Shown here piece by piece: positions 25,420 to 33,727 of a DNA stretch of 64,000 bases. Origin of the DNA: Candidatus Dechloromonas phosphoritropha. GTDB taxonomy: Bacteria > Pseudomonadota > Gammaproteobacteria > Burkholderiales > Rhodocyclaceae. The stretch lies in NCBI GenBank assembly GCA_016722705.1, contig JADKGN010000004.1:496001-560000 (forward strand). Direction: 5' to 3'. Under the pieces are notes generated by a model that did not search any database, was not told the DNA's origin, and saw only the letters and a program-made list of their open reading frames with translations. Numbering within the stretch: the first letter of the stretch is position 1; the number at the start of each line of letters is the position of its first letter. Position numbers and translations under genes: made by a program.

Positions 25420-27192
25420 TCAGCGCTGAATATTCCAAGCTGCCGGCTGATTCACGATGCCAAGATCTACCCCTATGCCATCAGGTTGCAAGATTTTCAG
25501 CGCATAGCAGCGATCATGTAGATCATAGGCTTCGGGCTCGTGCCTGGAAGCTAGATTGAGGTACTTGAAAAGGGCTACCGTGACGATATAGTCCCCCGGG
25601 CCAAGTAACAACGGATCGAAAGTCGCACTGATACTTCCTTTCTCTTCAAGGGTGCCTAAACGCATCCCACTTCTACTGGAGATAACCTGAAGGGCGCAGG
25701 TGCCATCTGGTCGATAGAGAGTGATCACCGCAACAGGATCGATCACCGGTTCAGTGGCAGCATAGGTCATTGTGGCTGAGGCAGGCTCTCCACTCACCAG
25801 TGTGTGACGAGAATCGCCATCGGAATCAAAAAAGCCGAACTCGGTAATCTTGATGGGCCCGCTCCCATAGCGGTCCACTGACGAAAGCACCAGCAGTTTG
25901 GATTTCACCGAAACATCCTTAGCCGCTGTTTGCTCGTCACCAACATTACTGGGTAGCATTACCCGAACGCTACTCCATTCTGTCACAGCAGCAGACGTAA
26001 GGATCTCCTTGATCTGCACAAATTTTTGCTGAAATGTGTCGTATTTGTCCAGTGAGAGGGCAAGCTTGCCACTAGCCAGATAGACAAGCTCGATCCATCT
26101 TTCGCTGACAGGAACACCAGACCAATCAATCTGCCATGGGGCATGGACAAAACGTCCACCCAGATCAACGAACTTTCTTACTGCGGTTCCTTTAACGATC
26201 TCCACATCTGACCAGTTTGTCGCCCCCTGCTCGGCGATCATTCGCGATGAATCATTGTCCTGCTCTGGTTGAATTGTGCCCATCGTTCGATCTCCGCAAC
26301 CAAAGCGTATTTCAGAGACCACGAAAGCCTCAGAGGGCGCGCGGCCATCCATGCCAATCAGACGAAAGAGTGAAATGGGCGCGGACTCCGCATTCGCGGC
26401 CCTAACCATGGCCTTAGACAGCGACATACTCCGGGCCCGTGTCCGAATCTCTTCATCTTCCCGAACGCTCGCCAGATATAACTTACTCACATTAAGGATA
26501 TCACCATCTGCCTTCACACGACCACGATCAATCCAGACACCACGATCACAGAGCAGCTGGACTGAACTCATGTCATGCGACACGAATAGCACAGTCGCAC
26601 CTTCACTGGTCAGATTCCTCATCCGCTGAATGCATTTGCCTACAAAATAGGCGTCGCCAGCACCAAGGATCTCATCGACAATGAGAATGTCTGGTACCAC
26701 CGTAGTCGCTACCGCGAATGCCAGGCGAGCATACATTCCTGCAGAGTACTCACGGACCGGACGGTGTATGAACTCTTCCAACTCGGTGAAATATACGATT
26801 TCGTCGATCGCTTTGTCGACCCGGGATTTGGCCAGTCCCTGAAAAGCGAGCGCCGATCGTATGTTATCGACGCCGGTGAATTCAGGGTGGAAGCCCGTGC
26901 CCAGTTCCATCAGGGCTTGCACATTTCCAGCAATCTGGATTCGTCCAGAATCCGGGCGCATTTGGCCACAGATGACGCGCAACAGTGTGCTCTTTCCTGC
27001 TCCATTGCGGCCAATCAGGGCCACCTTTTCGCCACGCTCGACTGTCATACTGACTCTGTCAAGGGCGACGAATTCATCGTATTTTGATTTTGGGACACGA
27101 ATACCCAATGCGTCAAACGCCCGCCATCCTGGGTGTTGAAAGCGGCGGAACACCTTGACGACGCCGTCGATGGCGATGGTCCGATCAGACAT
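25420..27192 (-). CDS. wzt: Polysaccharide ABC exporter ATPase, Wzt-like, with extended C-terminal domain
   Basis: 590 residues. The ABC ATPase domain (about 1-240) has Walker A GRNGAGKSTLL, signature EYSAGMYARL, Walker B ILIVDEILGAGD and H-loop FVSHD. The remaining about 350 residues include a Wzt C-terminal beta-sandwich (about 440-590, ITEFGFFDSDGD ... YALKILQPDG) that in known systems recognises the finished O-antigen end. Wzt proteins are usually about 400-470 residues, so a further roughly 130-residue segment lies in between. With Wzm it exports the undecaprenyl-linked glycan. It overlaps wzm by 8 bases. Confidence 0.9.
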   Translation of the reverse strand: MSDRTIAIDGVVKVFRRFQHPGWRAFDALGIRVPKSKYDEFVALDRVSMTVERGEKVALIGRNGAGKSTLLRVICGQMRPDSGRIQIAGNVQALMELGTGFHPEFTGVDNIRSALAFQGLAKSRVDKAIDEIVYFTELEEFIHRPVREYSAGMYARLAFAVATTVVPDILIVDEILGAGDAYFVGKCIQRMRNLTSEGATVLFVSHDMSSVQLLCDRGVWIDRGRVKADGDILNVSKLYLASVREDEEIRTRARSMSLSKAMVRAANAESAPISLFRLIGMDGRAPSEAFVVSEIRFGCGDRTMGTIQPEQDNDSSRMIAEQGATNWSDVEIVKGTAVRKFVDLGGRFVHAPWQIDWSGVPVSERWIELVYLASGKLALSLDKYDTFQQKFVQIKEILTSAAVTEWSSVRVMLPSNVGDEQTAAKDVSVKSKLLVLSSVDRYGSGPIKITEFGFFDSDGDSRHTLVSGEPASATMTYAATEPVIDPVAVITLYRPDGTCALQVISSRSGMRLGTLEEKGSISATFDPLLLGPGDYIVTVALFKYLNLASRHEPEAYDLHDRCYALKILQPDGIGVDLGIVNQPAAWNIQR

Positions 27193-27997
27193 AGTCAGAA
27201 AATACTGGCTTTATACGAGAAATCACACGGTACCCCGTCGCCAGCATCACTAAGCTGAACCCCATGAAGATGAGTAACTCGTTCACCGGAATACTGCCGT
27301 CAATCAGGCAGGCTCGATAAAGTTTCATTAGCCAGGCAAGCGGATTGAGAATGAGCAAAGGCGCCATCTTTGCAGGAACCATGGAGTCTGTATAGCCAAT
27401 CGGAGAGACCATCATCAGGAACAGAATAAAGATTGGGACCGCTTGTTGCATATCGCGAAAGAACACAGTTATCGTGGACGTTATCCAAACCATGCCCAGC
27501 ACCATCAGTATCTGAAAGACAAAGATGACGGGCACCAAAAGATGTGTCCAGTGCACATGCCCAAAATAGACGACAGCCAGCCAGACAAAGAGAAAACCGA
27601 ATGCCATGGTTGCATGTCCGACGATTACGTCGCGCGCAACGACCAGTTCGATAGGGAAAAGTGTATTTCGCAAGAGTCCGCGATTCGCCACAATGCTTCC
27701 TGTACCGGTACCAAAGGCCTCCGAGAAAGCCAGAAATGGGACGAGGCCGCAGAAGATTACCAAGATGTAATCCGGCGTAGCAAGCCCAGGAACGCGCACA
27801 CCTAGAATTAACACAAATACAAGCGCATACATTCCCAAGAAAAGCACTGGGTACAGCGCAAACCATAGAGCTCCCAAGGCACTGCCTATCATCCTGGAGC
27901 GCAGGGATTGAGTGGCGGTTGCAATCAGCAGCTTATGGTTTTTCCACAACAGAAGAAGAGGATCAATCAATGCTACTCTCCAAGATTGCCGAAACAA
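27185..27997 (-). CDS. wzm: Polysaccharide ABC exporter permease, Wzm-like
   Basis: 270 residues with about six membrane helices (MIGSALGALWFALYPVLFLG, YALVFVLILGV, TMAFGFLFVWLAVVYFGH, FVFQILMVLGMVWITSTITV, and others) of the ABC-2 type. It forms the channel half of the ABC-dependent O-antigen/capsule exporter with Wzt. The start at 27997 overlaps wbpI by 35 bases. Its presence with Wzt, and the absence of wzx/wzy in the window, points to ABC-transporter-dependent export with chain synthesis completed in the cytoplasm. Confidence 0.9.
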   Translation of the reverse strand: MFRQSWRVALIDPLLLLWKNHKLLIATATQSLRSRMIGSALGALWFALYPVLFLGMYALVFVLILGVRVPGLATPDYILVIFCGLVPFLAFSEAFGTGTGSIVANRGLLRNTLFPIELVVARDVIVGHATMAFGFLFVWLAVVYFGHVHWTHLLVPVIFVFQILMVLGMVWITSTITVFFRDMQQAVPIFILFLMMVSPIGYTDSMVPAKMAPLLILNPLAWLMKLYRACLIDGSIPVNELLIFMGFSLVMLATGYRVISRIKPVFSDYV

Positions 27998-29051
27998 TAT
28001 GGCGCGTTGCCGCGCCGTCGCCGTATGGGCTGGCGCAGGTTACTCCTTCAGTGAGGTTCTGGACGGCATCGAGAATTCGCTGATAGCCTGCTCCGACGAC
28101 CTTATTCCAGCCCATGTCCACCGTTTCCACCCACTCCGTCTCGTCGCGCATGGTCACGCAGGGAACGCCATAGAAGAACGCTTCCTTCTGAACCCCGCCG
28201 GAATCGGTAAGGATGACCCGCGCGGCTTGCTCGAGAGCGACCATATCGAGGAACGGAATCGGGTCGGCAACTATCACCGATCCGAGCGTGCCCTCCAGAC
28301 CGTTGTCAGCAATCAGTTTGCGGGTGCGCGGGTGAAGCGGAAGGACGACCGGCATTTGTCTGGATATCTCTGCCAACGCCGAAATGATTTCAGAAAGGCG
28401 TTTGGGGTCGTCCGTATTCTCGGCACGATGGCAGGTCGCCAGGGCAAAACCGCCGCTTGTCAGACCAAAGTCCCCAAGCACGGTACTCTGGCGTTTTGCC
28501 TGCTCTCGGTAGTAGAGGGCGACGTCATACATGACGTCGCCAACGTTATGGACACCGGTCACAATGCCTTCATTGGCCAAGTTCCGCACGGCGGTCTCGG
28601 TCGGGCAGAACAGAAGGGTCGATACGCGGTCAGAAACGATCCGGTTCACTTCTTCCGGCATGCGCATGTTAAACGACCTCAAGCCCGCCTCCACGTGCGC
28701 TACCGGAATATGCAGCTTGACGGCCGCCAGGGCACCGGCCAGCGTGGAATTGGTATCGCCGTAGATCAGTACCCAGGCCGGCTTTTCGTCCAGCAAGACC
28801 TTTTCCACCGCCTCCAGCATGCGGCCGGTCATTGCCCCGTGCTGTCCACCCGATATTTCAAGGTTGTATTTTGGATGGGGAATGCCGAGTTCCTCGAAAA
28901 ACACCTCAGACATGTTTGCATCGTAGTGCTGGCCGGTGTGGACCAGCACTTCGCTGACTTGATGGGCGAACTCGTTCCGGATGGCCCGCGACACGGCCGC
29001 CGCCTTGATGAATTGCGGACGCGCGCCGACGATAGTGACGATCTTGATCAA
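27963..29051 (-). CDS. wbpI: UDP-GlcNAc 2-epimerase family (WbpI/WecB)
   Basis: 362 residues, full length. IVTIVGARPQFIKAAAVSRA at the start, VHTGQHYDANMS, GDTNSTLAGALAA, HVEAGLRSFNMRMPEE and TDSGGVQKEAFFYGVPCVT are classic for the non-hydrolysing 2-epimerases. Together with wbpA, B, D and E nearby it is most likely WbpI, which epimerises UDP-GlcNAc3NAcA to UDP-ManNAc3NAcA, rather than plain WecB. Sequence motifs alone do not separate the two. It overlaps the aminotransferase stop by four bases (ATGA). Confidence 0.88.
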   Translation of the reverse strand: MIKIVTIVGARPQFIKAAAVSRAIRNEFAHQVSEVLVHTGQHYDANMSEVFFEELGIPHPKYNLEISGGQHGAMTGRMLEAVEKVLLDEKPAWVLIYGDTNSTLAGALAAVKLHIPVAHVEAGLRSFNMRMPEEVNRIVSDRVSTLLFCPTETAVRNLANEGIVTGVHNVGDVMYDVALYYREQAKRQSTVLGDFGLTSGGFALATCHRAENTDDPKRLSEIISALAEISRQMPVVLPLHPRTRKLIADNGLEGTLGSVIVADPIPFLDMVALEQAARVILTDSGGVQKEAFFYGVPCVTMRDETEWVETVDMGWNKVVGAGYQRILDAVQNLTEGVTCASPYGDGAATRHIVSAILESSID

Positions 29052-30601
29052 TTGACCAGAACCTTGAGAAGGTTTTCGACGATAGCACCCTGTGTGCCTT
29101 CGTCAAGATCCGCGCTCATCGGCAAACTCATCACCTTCCCGGCCATGCGGTCCGACATTGACAAGTCTCCGGCTCTGGACAAAGTCTGGTAGGCCGCCTG
29201 GCGGTTGAGCGGAATCGGGTAGTGGACGGCGGTCGGTACGCCGACCTCCTTGAGTGCCTGCTGAACCTGCTCGCGGTCATCGACGACGACCGTGTACTGG
29301 GCAAACACGCTGGTGCGGTCCGGACGTTGCACGATGGTCTGCACATTGCCCGCGAACAGTTCATTGTAGCGCGCACCGATCCTCAAGCGCTGCTCGACTT
29401 CCCACTCGAATCGCTCCAGCTTGCCGAGAACGACGGCGCATTGCAGCGTATCCATCCTGCCACCGACGCCGACGCGGGTATGAACATAGCGCTTCTCCTG
29501 GCCGTGAACACGGATCTCCTTCATGGCCTTGGCAAGCTTGTCGTCGCTCGTGAAAATTGCCCCGCCATCGCCATAACAGCCCAGCGGCTTGCTCGGGAAG
29601 AAACTGGTGCAACCGATGGTCGACAGATTGCAGCTTTTCTGCCCCTTGTATTCCGCACCAAAACTCTGGGCGGCATCCTCGATTACGGGTAGGCCATGGC
29701 TCGCGGCAATGGCGTTGATTTCGTCCATATCTGCGGGTTGACCGTAAAGCGATACCGGCATGATGGCTCTGGTCCTGGCCGAGATCGCCGCTTCGATCCT
29801 GCTGGCGTCGATATTGCAGGTGTCGGCTTCGATGTCGACGAATACGGGGGTCGCGCCAACCAGGGCGATGACTTCGGCGGTGGCGACAAAGGTAAAAGGC
29901 GTGGTAATGACCTCATCGCCGGGCTTGATGTCGAGCGCCATCAGGGCAATCAGCAGCGCCTCGGTGCCAGAGGCGACCGTGATGCAGTGTTTCGCCCCCG
30001 TGTATTCGGCCAGCTTACCTTCGAGTTCGGCCACTTCAGGGCCCATGATGTACTGGCCGTGGTGGAGCACACGATGGAGGTTGCGCTCCAGTTGCGAGCG
30101 CAGACTGTCTTGCTGGCCTGCCAGATCGATAAAGTTTATGGGTTTTGCCGGCTGTGGAGCCTGGAGGTATTGCTGCGGGGTGATGGTCTGCTGGGGGTAG
30201 CGTTCGCACAGCACGACATCACGGGTCAGAAGCTTGATGGCGCCCATCCCGAAGCGCGAAAGCGCACGGATAAGTTGCTCATCTTCAGGGTCTGTGCTGT
30301 CGAATACGTTGCCTTCTTCGGCCAGGGCAGCGAGCCAGAATTTGTCGGCGGCGAAGGCCTGAAGCGTGTTACGTGTTTGCTGTGCCAGTTGGCGAACGGT
30401 GGCGCTGATACCCTCATTTTCGTTGCTGGCGCGCAGTTCGCTGCGGATCACGTATTCGAGAGTTTGCACGCTGCCAGCATACAGCCACAGTCGTCCGCCC
30501 GTAACTGTGCATTGGGCGACAGCAAGGTCAGCCGCCTCAAAAAACGGAGCGCGCCGTGTGCAAATGTCAACAGCAATACTAATATCTAATAATAGATCCA
30601 T
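29048..30601 (-). CDS. wbpE: PIN-domain / WbpE-type sugar aminotransferase fusion
   Basis: 517 residues in one uninterrupted frame. Residues 1-146 form a PIN nuclease-like domain: MDLLLDISIAVD (usual toxin form LLLDTNIVLD), acidic cluster STDPEDEQL near 104-107, LLTRDVVLC near 128. After a short linker (QAPQPAKP) residues 155-517 are a complete DegT/DnrJ/EryC1 PLP aminotransferase (NFIDLAGQQ at the usual start, PLP Lys about 338 in FFPSKPLGCYGDGG), 363 residues as in WbpE. WbpE aminates UDP-3-keto-GlcNAcA from glutamate. A small antitoxin-like gene lies 3 bases upstream, the normal place for the partner of a PIN toxin. I infer fusion of a toxin to the sugar gene; the N-terminal half may be inactive. 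Confidence 0.88.
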   Translation of the reverse strand: MDLLLDISIAVDICTRRAPFFEAADLAVAQCTVTGGRLWLYAGSVQTLEYVIRSELRASNENEGISATVRQLAQQTRNTLQAFAADKFWLAALAEEGNVFDSTDPEDEQLIRALSRFGMGAIKLLTRDVVLCERYPQQTITPQQYLQAPQPAKPINFIDLAGQQDSLRSQLERNLHRVLHHGQYIMGPEVAELEGKLAEYTGAKHCITVASGTEALLIALMALDIKPGDEVITTPFTFVATAEVIALVGATPVFVDIEADTCNIDASRIEAAISARTRAIMPVSLYGQPADMDEINAIAASHGLPVIEDAAQSFGAEYKGQKSCNLSTIGCTSFFPSKPLGCYGDGGAIFTSDDKLAKAMKEIRVHGQEKRYVHTRVGVGGRMDTLQCAVVLGKLERFEWEVEQRLRIGARYNELFAGNVQTIVQRPDRTSVFAQYTVVVDDREQVQQALKEVGVPTAVHYPIPLNRQAAYQTLSRAGDLSMSDRMAGKVMSLPMSADLDEGTQGAIVENLLKVLVN

Positions 30602-30604
30602 GGT

Positions 30605-30913
30605 TTATACCGGTCGCCCTTGTTCACGACGCATCTGTGCCCGAAGTTCAAAGGCTTCGATGCGTTCCAGTTGCTTGGCTGTGATCTTTGGCAGTTCGTC
30701 GTCAGGTGACAAAGGGGCGCGCCGGGCCGCATCAATCCGTTGACGCATTTGTTCTGCTTTTTGCAACACGTCAGGCGACAGTTCATAAGGGGTGGATTGG
30801 GTCTCAATTTCGTCGTCTGGTACCAGGACCACCAGTCGCAGGTGGTCGTGCTTGAGTTTTATGGGGTTAACGAACTCAATGCGGCCCTGGATGTATATGG
30901 CTTCAACTTGCAT
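30605..30913 (-). CDS. Small antitoxin-like protein (AbrB/DUF104-like N-terminus)
   Basis: 102 residues from ATG 30913, with AAAGGA seven bases upstream. The N-terminal 35 residues (MQVEAIYIQGRIEFVNPIKL ... LRLVVLVPDDEI) resemble the short beta-rich DUF104/AbrB-like antitoxins; the rest is charged and helical (KAEQMRQRID, QLERIEAFELRAQMRRE), as expected of a toxin-binding tail. Its stop is three bases before the start of the PIN-aminotransferase fusion, the gene order and spacing of a VapBC-type module. It would neutralise the PIN domain and autoregulate. This is inference from position and weak similarity. Confidence 0.6.
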   Translation of the reverse strand: MQVEAIYIQGRIEFVNPIKLKHDHLRLVVLVPDDEIETQSTPYELSPDVLQKAEQMRQRIDAARRAPLSPDDELPKITAKQLERIEAFELRAQMRREQGRPV

Positions 30914-31014
30914 GGTCAATCCTTTGCATGAACGCGGCTGCTATTTTGGCGTGCCCGGCTTTCTCAAGCAGTCCGGGGCTTCGGGGTCAATAAACTGGAG
31001 TTCCATGTTCTCTC

Positions 31015-32085
31015 TCAATGCTGAGACTTCGTGACGACTGCTTCGGCAAGGGCCCGCGAGGTGGTCCACTTGCCGCCGAAGACGTTGATCAGCCGTCCCT
31101 GACGCTCGATGACGGATTCGCGGCTGGCTGCGGAAAAATCAGTCTTGCTGGCGACAATCGGCCGGATGCCGGCAAAAGCAGAGATTATATCCCGACGCGT
31201 AATAACCTCAAAAAAACAACGATTGTAGTTGGCGATCAGATAGTCGATTTCCTCGTCGCTGGGCGCGCAACGATCAGGGTCGGCCTGGCTGACCTCGGTG
31301 GTACCGAGCAGGGTGTCTTCCCCGTGCGGAAGAACAAACAGGATGCGCCTTTCGCCCGGCACCTGGAGAACGCAACCCTGCTCGAGCTTGCCGGGCACGA
31401 CGATGTGGCTACCGCGGATCAGGTCAAGCCGATAGGCGCTGGTCACGCCCGAGGTGGCGAGGAGCCTTTCCGCCCACGGGCCGGCCACATTGACGATACG
31501 GTCGTAACAGGCGCTCGACCCCGCGGTGGAAACCGCTCCTGTCGCAGGATCGATCCGGAGGACAGGCGTCTGTTCGTGGATGGTGACCCCCGATTCCCTG
31601 GTTTTTTCCGCTGCCCACAGGCCAAGCTGATAGTCATCCATACGGGCATCCCAGTAACCGTAGGCACCCAGCAACTGGTCGCGTTTCAAGCCGGGAAAGC
31701 GTTCGGCCACCTCGTCGGCACTGTACCAGCGGCCGCGCGGGAATCCGGATCCCGTTGCCAGGAGATCGTAGAGCCTGATGCCGGCCCCGACGAGCCACCT
31801 GGCGCGCTCGCCGTTCCGGTAGATCGGGATCAGCAACTCCAGCGGCCCGGCCAGTTGCGGCGCCTGCCTGATCCACCAGGAGCGCTCCTGCAGCGCCTCG
31901 CGAACCAGACCCAGATGGCCGTGTTCGAGGTAACGCAAGCCGCCGTGAAGCATTTTGGTGGAGGAGCGGCTGGTGGCCGACATCAGCCGGCCCTTTTCGA
32001 ACAGGTCGACGCTATTGCCGCGCCGCGCGAAGGCCCAGGCGGTCATGACACCATTGATCCCGCCACCGATGACCGCGACCTTCAT
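31015..32085 (-). CDS. FAD-dependent oxidoreductase, GlpD/DAO-like
   Basis: 356 residues. N-terminal FAD Rossmann motif VAVIGGGINGVMTAWAFARR, then TSRSSTKMLHGGLRYLEHG and a C-terminal FAGIRPIVAS ... GRLINVFGGKWTTSRALAE, the pattern of FAD-dependent glycerol-3-phosphate dehydrogenases but without their C-terminal extra domain. It sits inside the wbp gene set (ATGA overlap with wbpD), so a role in glycan precursor metabolism, for example glycerol phosphate or a hydroxy-sugar, is likely but unknown. It is not part of the known ManNAc3NAcA route, which needs no FAD enzyme. Confidence 0.78.
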   Translation of the reverse strand: MKVAVIGGGINGVMTAWAFARRGNSVDLFEKGRLMSATSRSSTKMLHGGLRYLEHGHLGLVREALQERSWWIRQAPQLAGPLELLIPIYRNGERARWLVGAGIRLYDLLATGSGFPRGRWYSADEVAERFPGLKRDQLLGAYGYWDARMDDYQLGLWAAEKTRESGVTIHEQTPVLRIDPATGAVSTAGSSACYDRIVNVAGPWAERLLATSGVTSAYRLDLIRGSHIVVPGKLEQGCVLQVPGERRILFVLPHGEDTLLGTTEVSQADPDRCAPSDEEIDYLIANYNRCFFEVITRRDIISAFAGIRPIVASKTDFSAASRESVIERQGRLINVFGGKWTTSRALAEAVVTKSQH

Positions 32086-32657
32086 TCAACCGCCAGTGTC
32101 GTCCCCGTCAGCCTGTAAGTCTTGCCGGTGATCGGACACTGGACAGAGGCTTCGCCCTCGAGCGGCAGATCGAGTCGTTCCCCGTGCTCACTCATCCAGC
32201 CGATTTGCCGGGCCGGGACACCGGCCATCAAAGCATAAGGCCTGACATCCCGGTTGATGACCGCACCGGCAGCCACGAAGGCATACTCGCCAACGGTCAC
32301 GCCACAGACGATCGTGCAGTTGGCACCGAGCGTGGCGCCCTTCCTGACTGTCGTCAGGCGGTACTCGTCCTTGCGGGTGACCGCCGAGCGCGGGTTATAG
32401 ACATTGGTAAACACCATGCTCGGGCCACAGAATACGTCGTCCTCGATATGCACGGCATCATAGACGGAGACGTTGTTCTGAACCTTGACATTGTTGCCAA
32501 TAGTAACGTCGTTGCCGACGAAGACGTTCTGCCCGAACGAACAGCCCTGGCCAATACGCGCCCCAGCGCAGATGTGCGCGAAATGCCAGACGCGGCTGCC
32601 GTCGCCAATCAGCGCACCCTCGTCCACGATTGCGGACGGATGTATGGTAACGGCCAT
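32082..32657 (-). CDS. wbpD: WbpD-type UDP-sugar 3-N-acetyltransferase
   Basis: 191 residues from ATG 32657, one base after the wbpB stop; the longer frame upstream is antisense overlap into wbpB. Left-handed beta-helix of hexapeptide repeats (IGQGCSFGQNVFVGNDVTIG, NNVKVQNNVSVYD), the loop FTNVYNPRSAVTRKDEYR with HIEDDVF, and IVCGVTVGEYAFVAAGAVIN. It acetylates UDP-GlcNAc3NA from acetyl-CoA in the UDP-ManNAc3NAcA pathway. The C-terminus (VQCPITGKTYRLTGTTL) is typical. Order wbpA-wbpB-wbpD is preserved. Confidence 0.9.
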   Translation of the reverse strand: MAVTIHPSAIVDEGALIGDGSRVWHFAHICAGARIGQGCSFGQNVFVGNDVTIGNNVKVQNNVSVYDAVHIEDDVFCGPSMVFTNVYNPRSAVTRKDEYRLTTVRKGATLGANCTIVCGVTVGEYAFVAAGAVINRDVRPYALMAGVPARQIGWMSEHGERLDLPLEGEASVQCPITGKTYRLTGTTLAVE

Positions 32658-32658
32658 C

Positions 32659-33717
32659 TCAGTAATCCAGCGGCAGCGCCACGCGCTTGCCGTCACGTGC
32701 GGACAAATACGCGGCGATCAATACTTCCAGCGACTTCAGGCCTTCGCGCCCGTCGGTTTCTGGCTCGGCCTCGCCGCGCATGACCTTGATCACATTATCG
32801 TAGTAGAGGGGATGGCCAAATCCATAGACCGAAGTGGTTTCGTAGTTGGCCGAGGCAATCCGCTCATCTTCCGGCAACTTTTCGGCGAATTCCCAGTGCT
32901 GGATCTCGTTGACCGCGACACCGCCGATGCGAACCGTACCTTTCTCGCCAAGTATGGTGATGCTGCCTTCCAGGTTCTTCGGATAGGTCAGCATGGTGAC
33001 GTTCATCGAACCCAGCGCGCCCGAACGCCAGCGAACGCTTAAGACGCCGGAGTCCTCGACTTCGATGTTGCGGTCAAGGGTACCCGTGTAGGCCTGCATG
33101 CTTTCGATGGGCCCGATCAGCCAGTCGAGCAGATCGACATAATGGCTGGCCTGATTCATGAATGCGCCACCATCGAACTCCCAGGTGCCGCGCCACTTGG
33201 CGCTGTCGTAGTATTCCTGCGGCCGCGTCCAGAAGACATTGATGTTGACCATGTAGATGCGGCCGAAACGCTTCTGTTCTACCGCGCGCTTCAACAGCTG
33301 GAGCGTGGCATTGCGGCGGTTCTGCTTGACGACGAAGAGACGCACCTTGGCTTCATCGCACACCTTGACCATGCGCAGGCCATCATGCCAGTGTGTGGCC
33401 ATCGGCTTCTCGGTCATCACATGGCGGCCTGAGAGGGCAATTTCGATCGTCTGCTCAGGGTGCAGCCCACTTGGCGTCGCCAGCACCACAATGTCGGCTG
33501 TCGTGGTCTGGAGCATTTCGGTCAGGCTCAGATGGCCTTCGGCGCCGGTACGCTCTACTGCCTTGTCCAGGGCAACGCGGTCAACGTCGCAAACATCGAC
33601 GATTTCGATGTCGCCGGCATGCTGCTCCATGGCGCCAAAGTGGTTGGCAGCGATGCGGCCGCAACCGACAAGCCCCATACGGATCTTGCGGCCGGCAATG
33701 GTTGGGTAATTTCGCAT
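32659..33717 (-). CDS. wbpB: WbpB-type UDP-GlcNAcA 3-dehydrogenase
   Basis: 352 residues from ATG 33717, preceded by AGAGGA. Gfo/Idh/MocA family: Rossmann start RMGLVGCGRIAANHFGA, the EKPMATHWHDG lysine motif (EKP), and GTWEFDGGAFMNQASHYVDL. In the WbpA-B-E-D-I pathway it oxidises C3 of UDP-GlcNAcA, coupled to the aminotransferase. Adjacent wbpA (10 bases upstream) and wbpD (1 base downstream) make the assignment strong. It could also be a related sugar 3-dehydrogenase. Confidence 0.9.
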   Translation of the reverse strand: MRNYPTIAGRKIRMGLVGCGRIAANHFGAMEQHAGDIEIVDVCDVDRVALDKAVERTGAEGHLSLTEMLQTTTADIVVLATPSGLHPEQTIEIALSGRHVMTEKPMATHWHDGLRMVKVCDEAKVRLFVVKQNRRNATLQLLKRAVEQKRFGRIYMVNINVFWTRPQEYYDSAKWRGTWEFDGGAFMNQASHYVDLLDWLIGPIESMQAYTGTLDRNIEVEDSGVLSVRWRSGALGSMNVTMLTYPKNLEGSITILGEKGTVRIGGVAVNEIQHWEFAEKLPEDERIASANYETTSVYGFGHPLYYDNVIKVMRGEAEPETDGREGLKSLEVLIAAYLSARDGKRVALPLDY

Positions 33718-33727
33718 TTTTTTCCTC

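Noticed and set aside
25380..25420. Terminal inverted repeats of the IS630 element
   Set aside because: Loose similarity between the two flanks, but no convincing paired ends or TA duplication could be fixed by eye.
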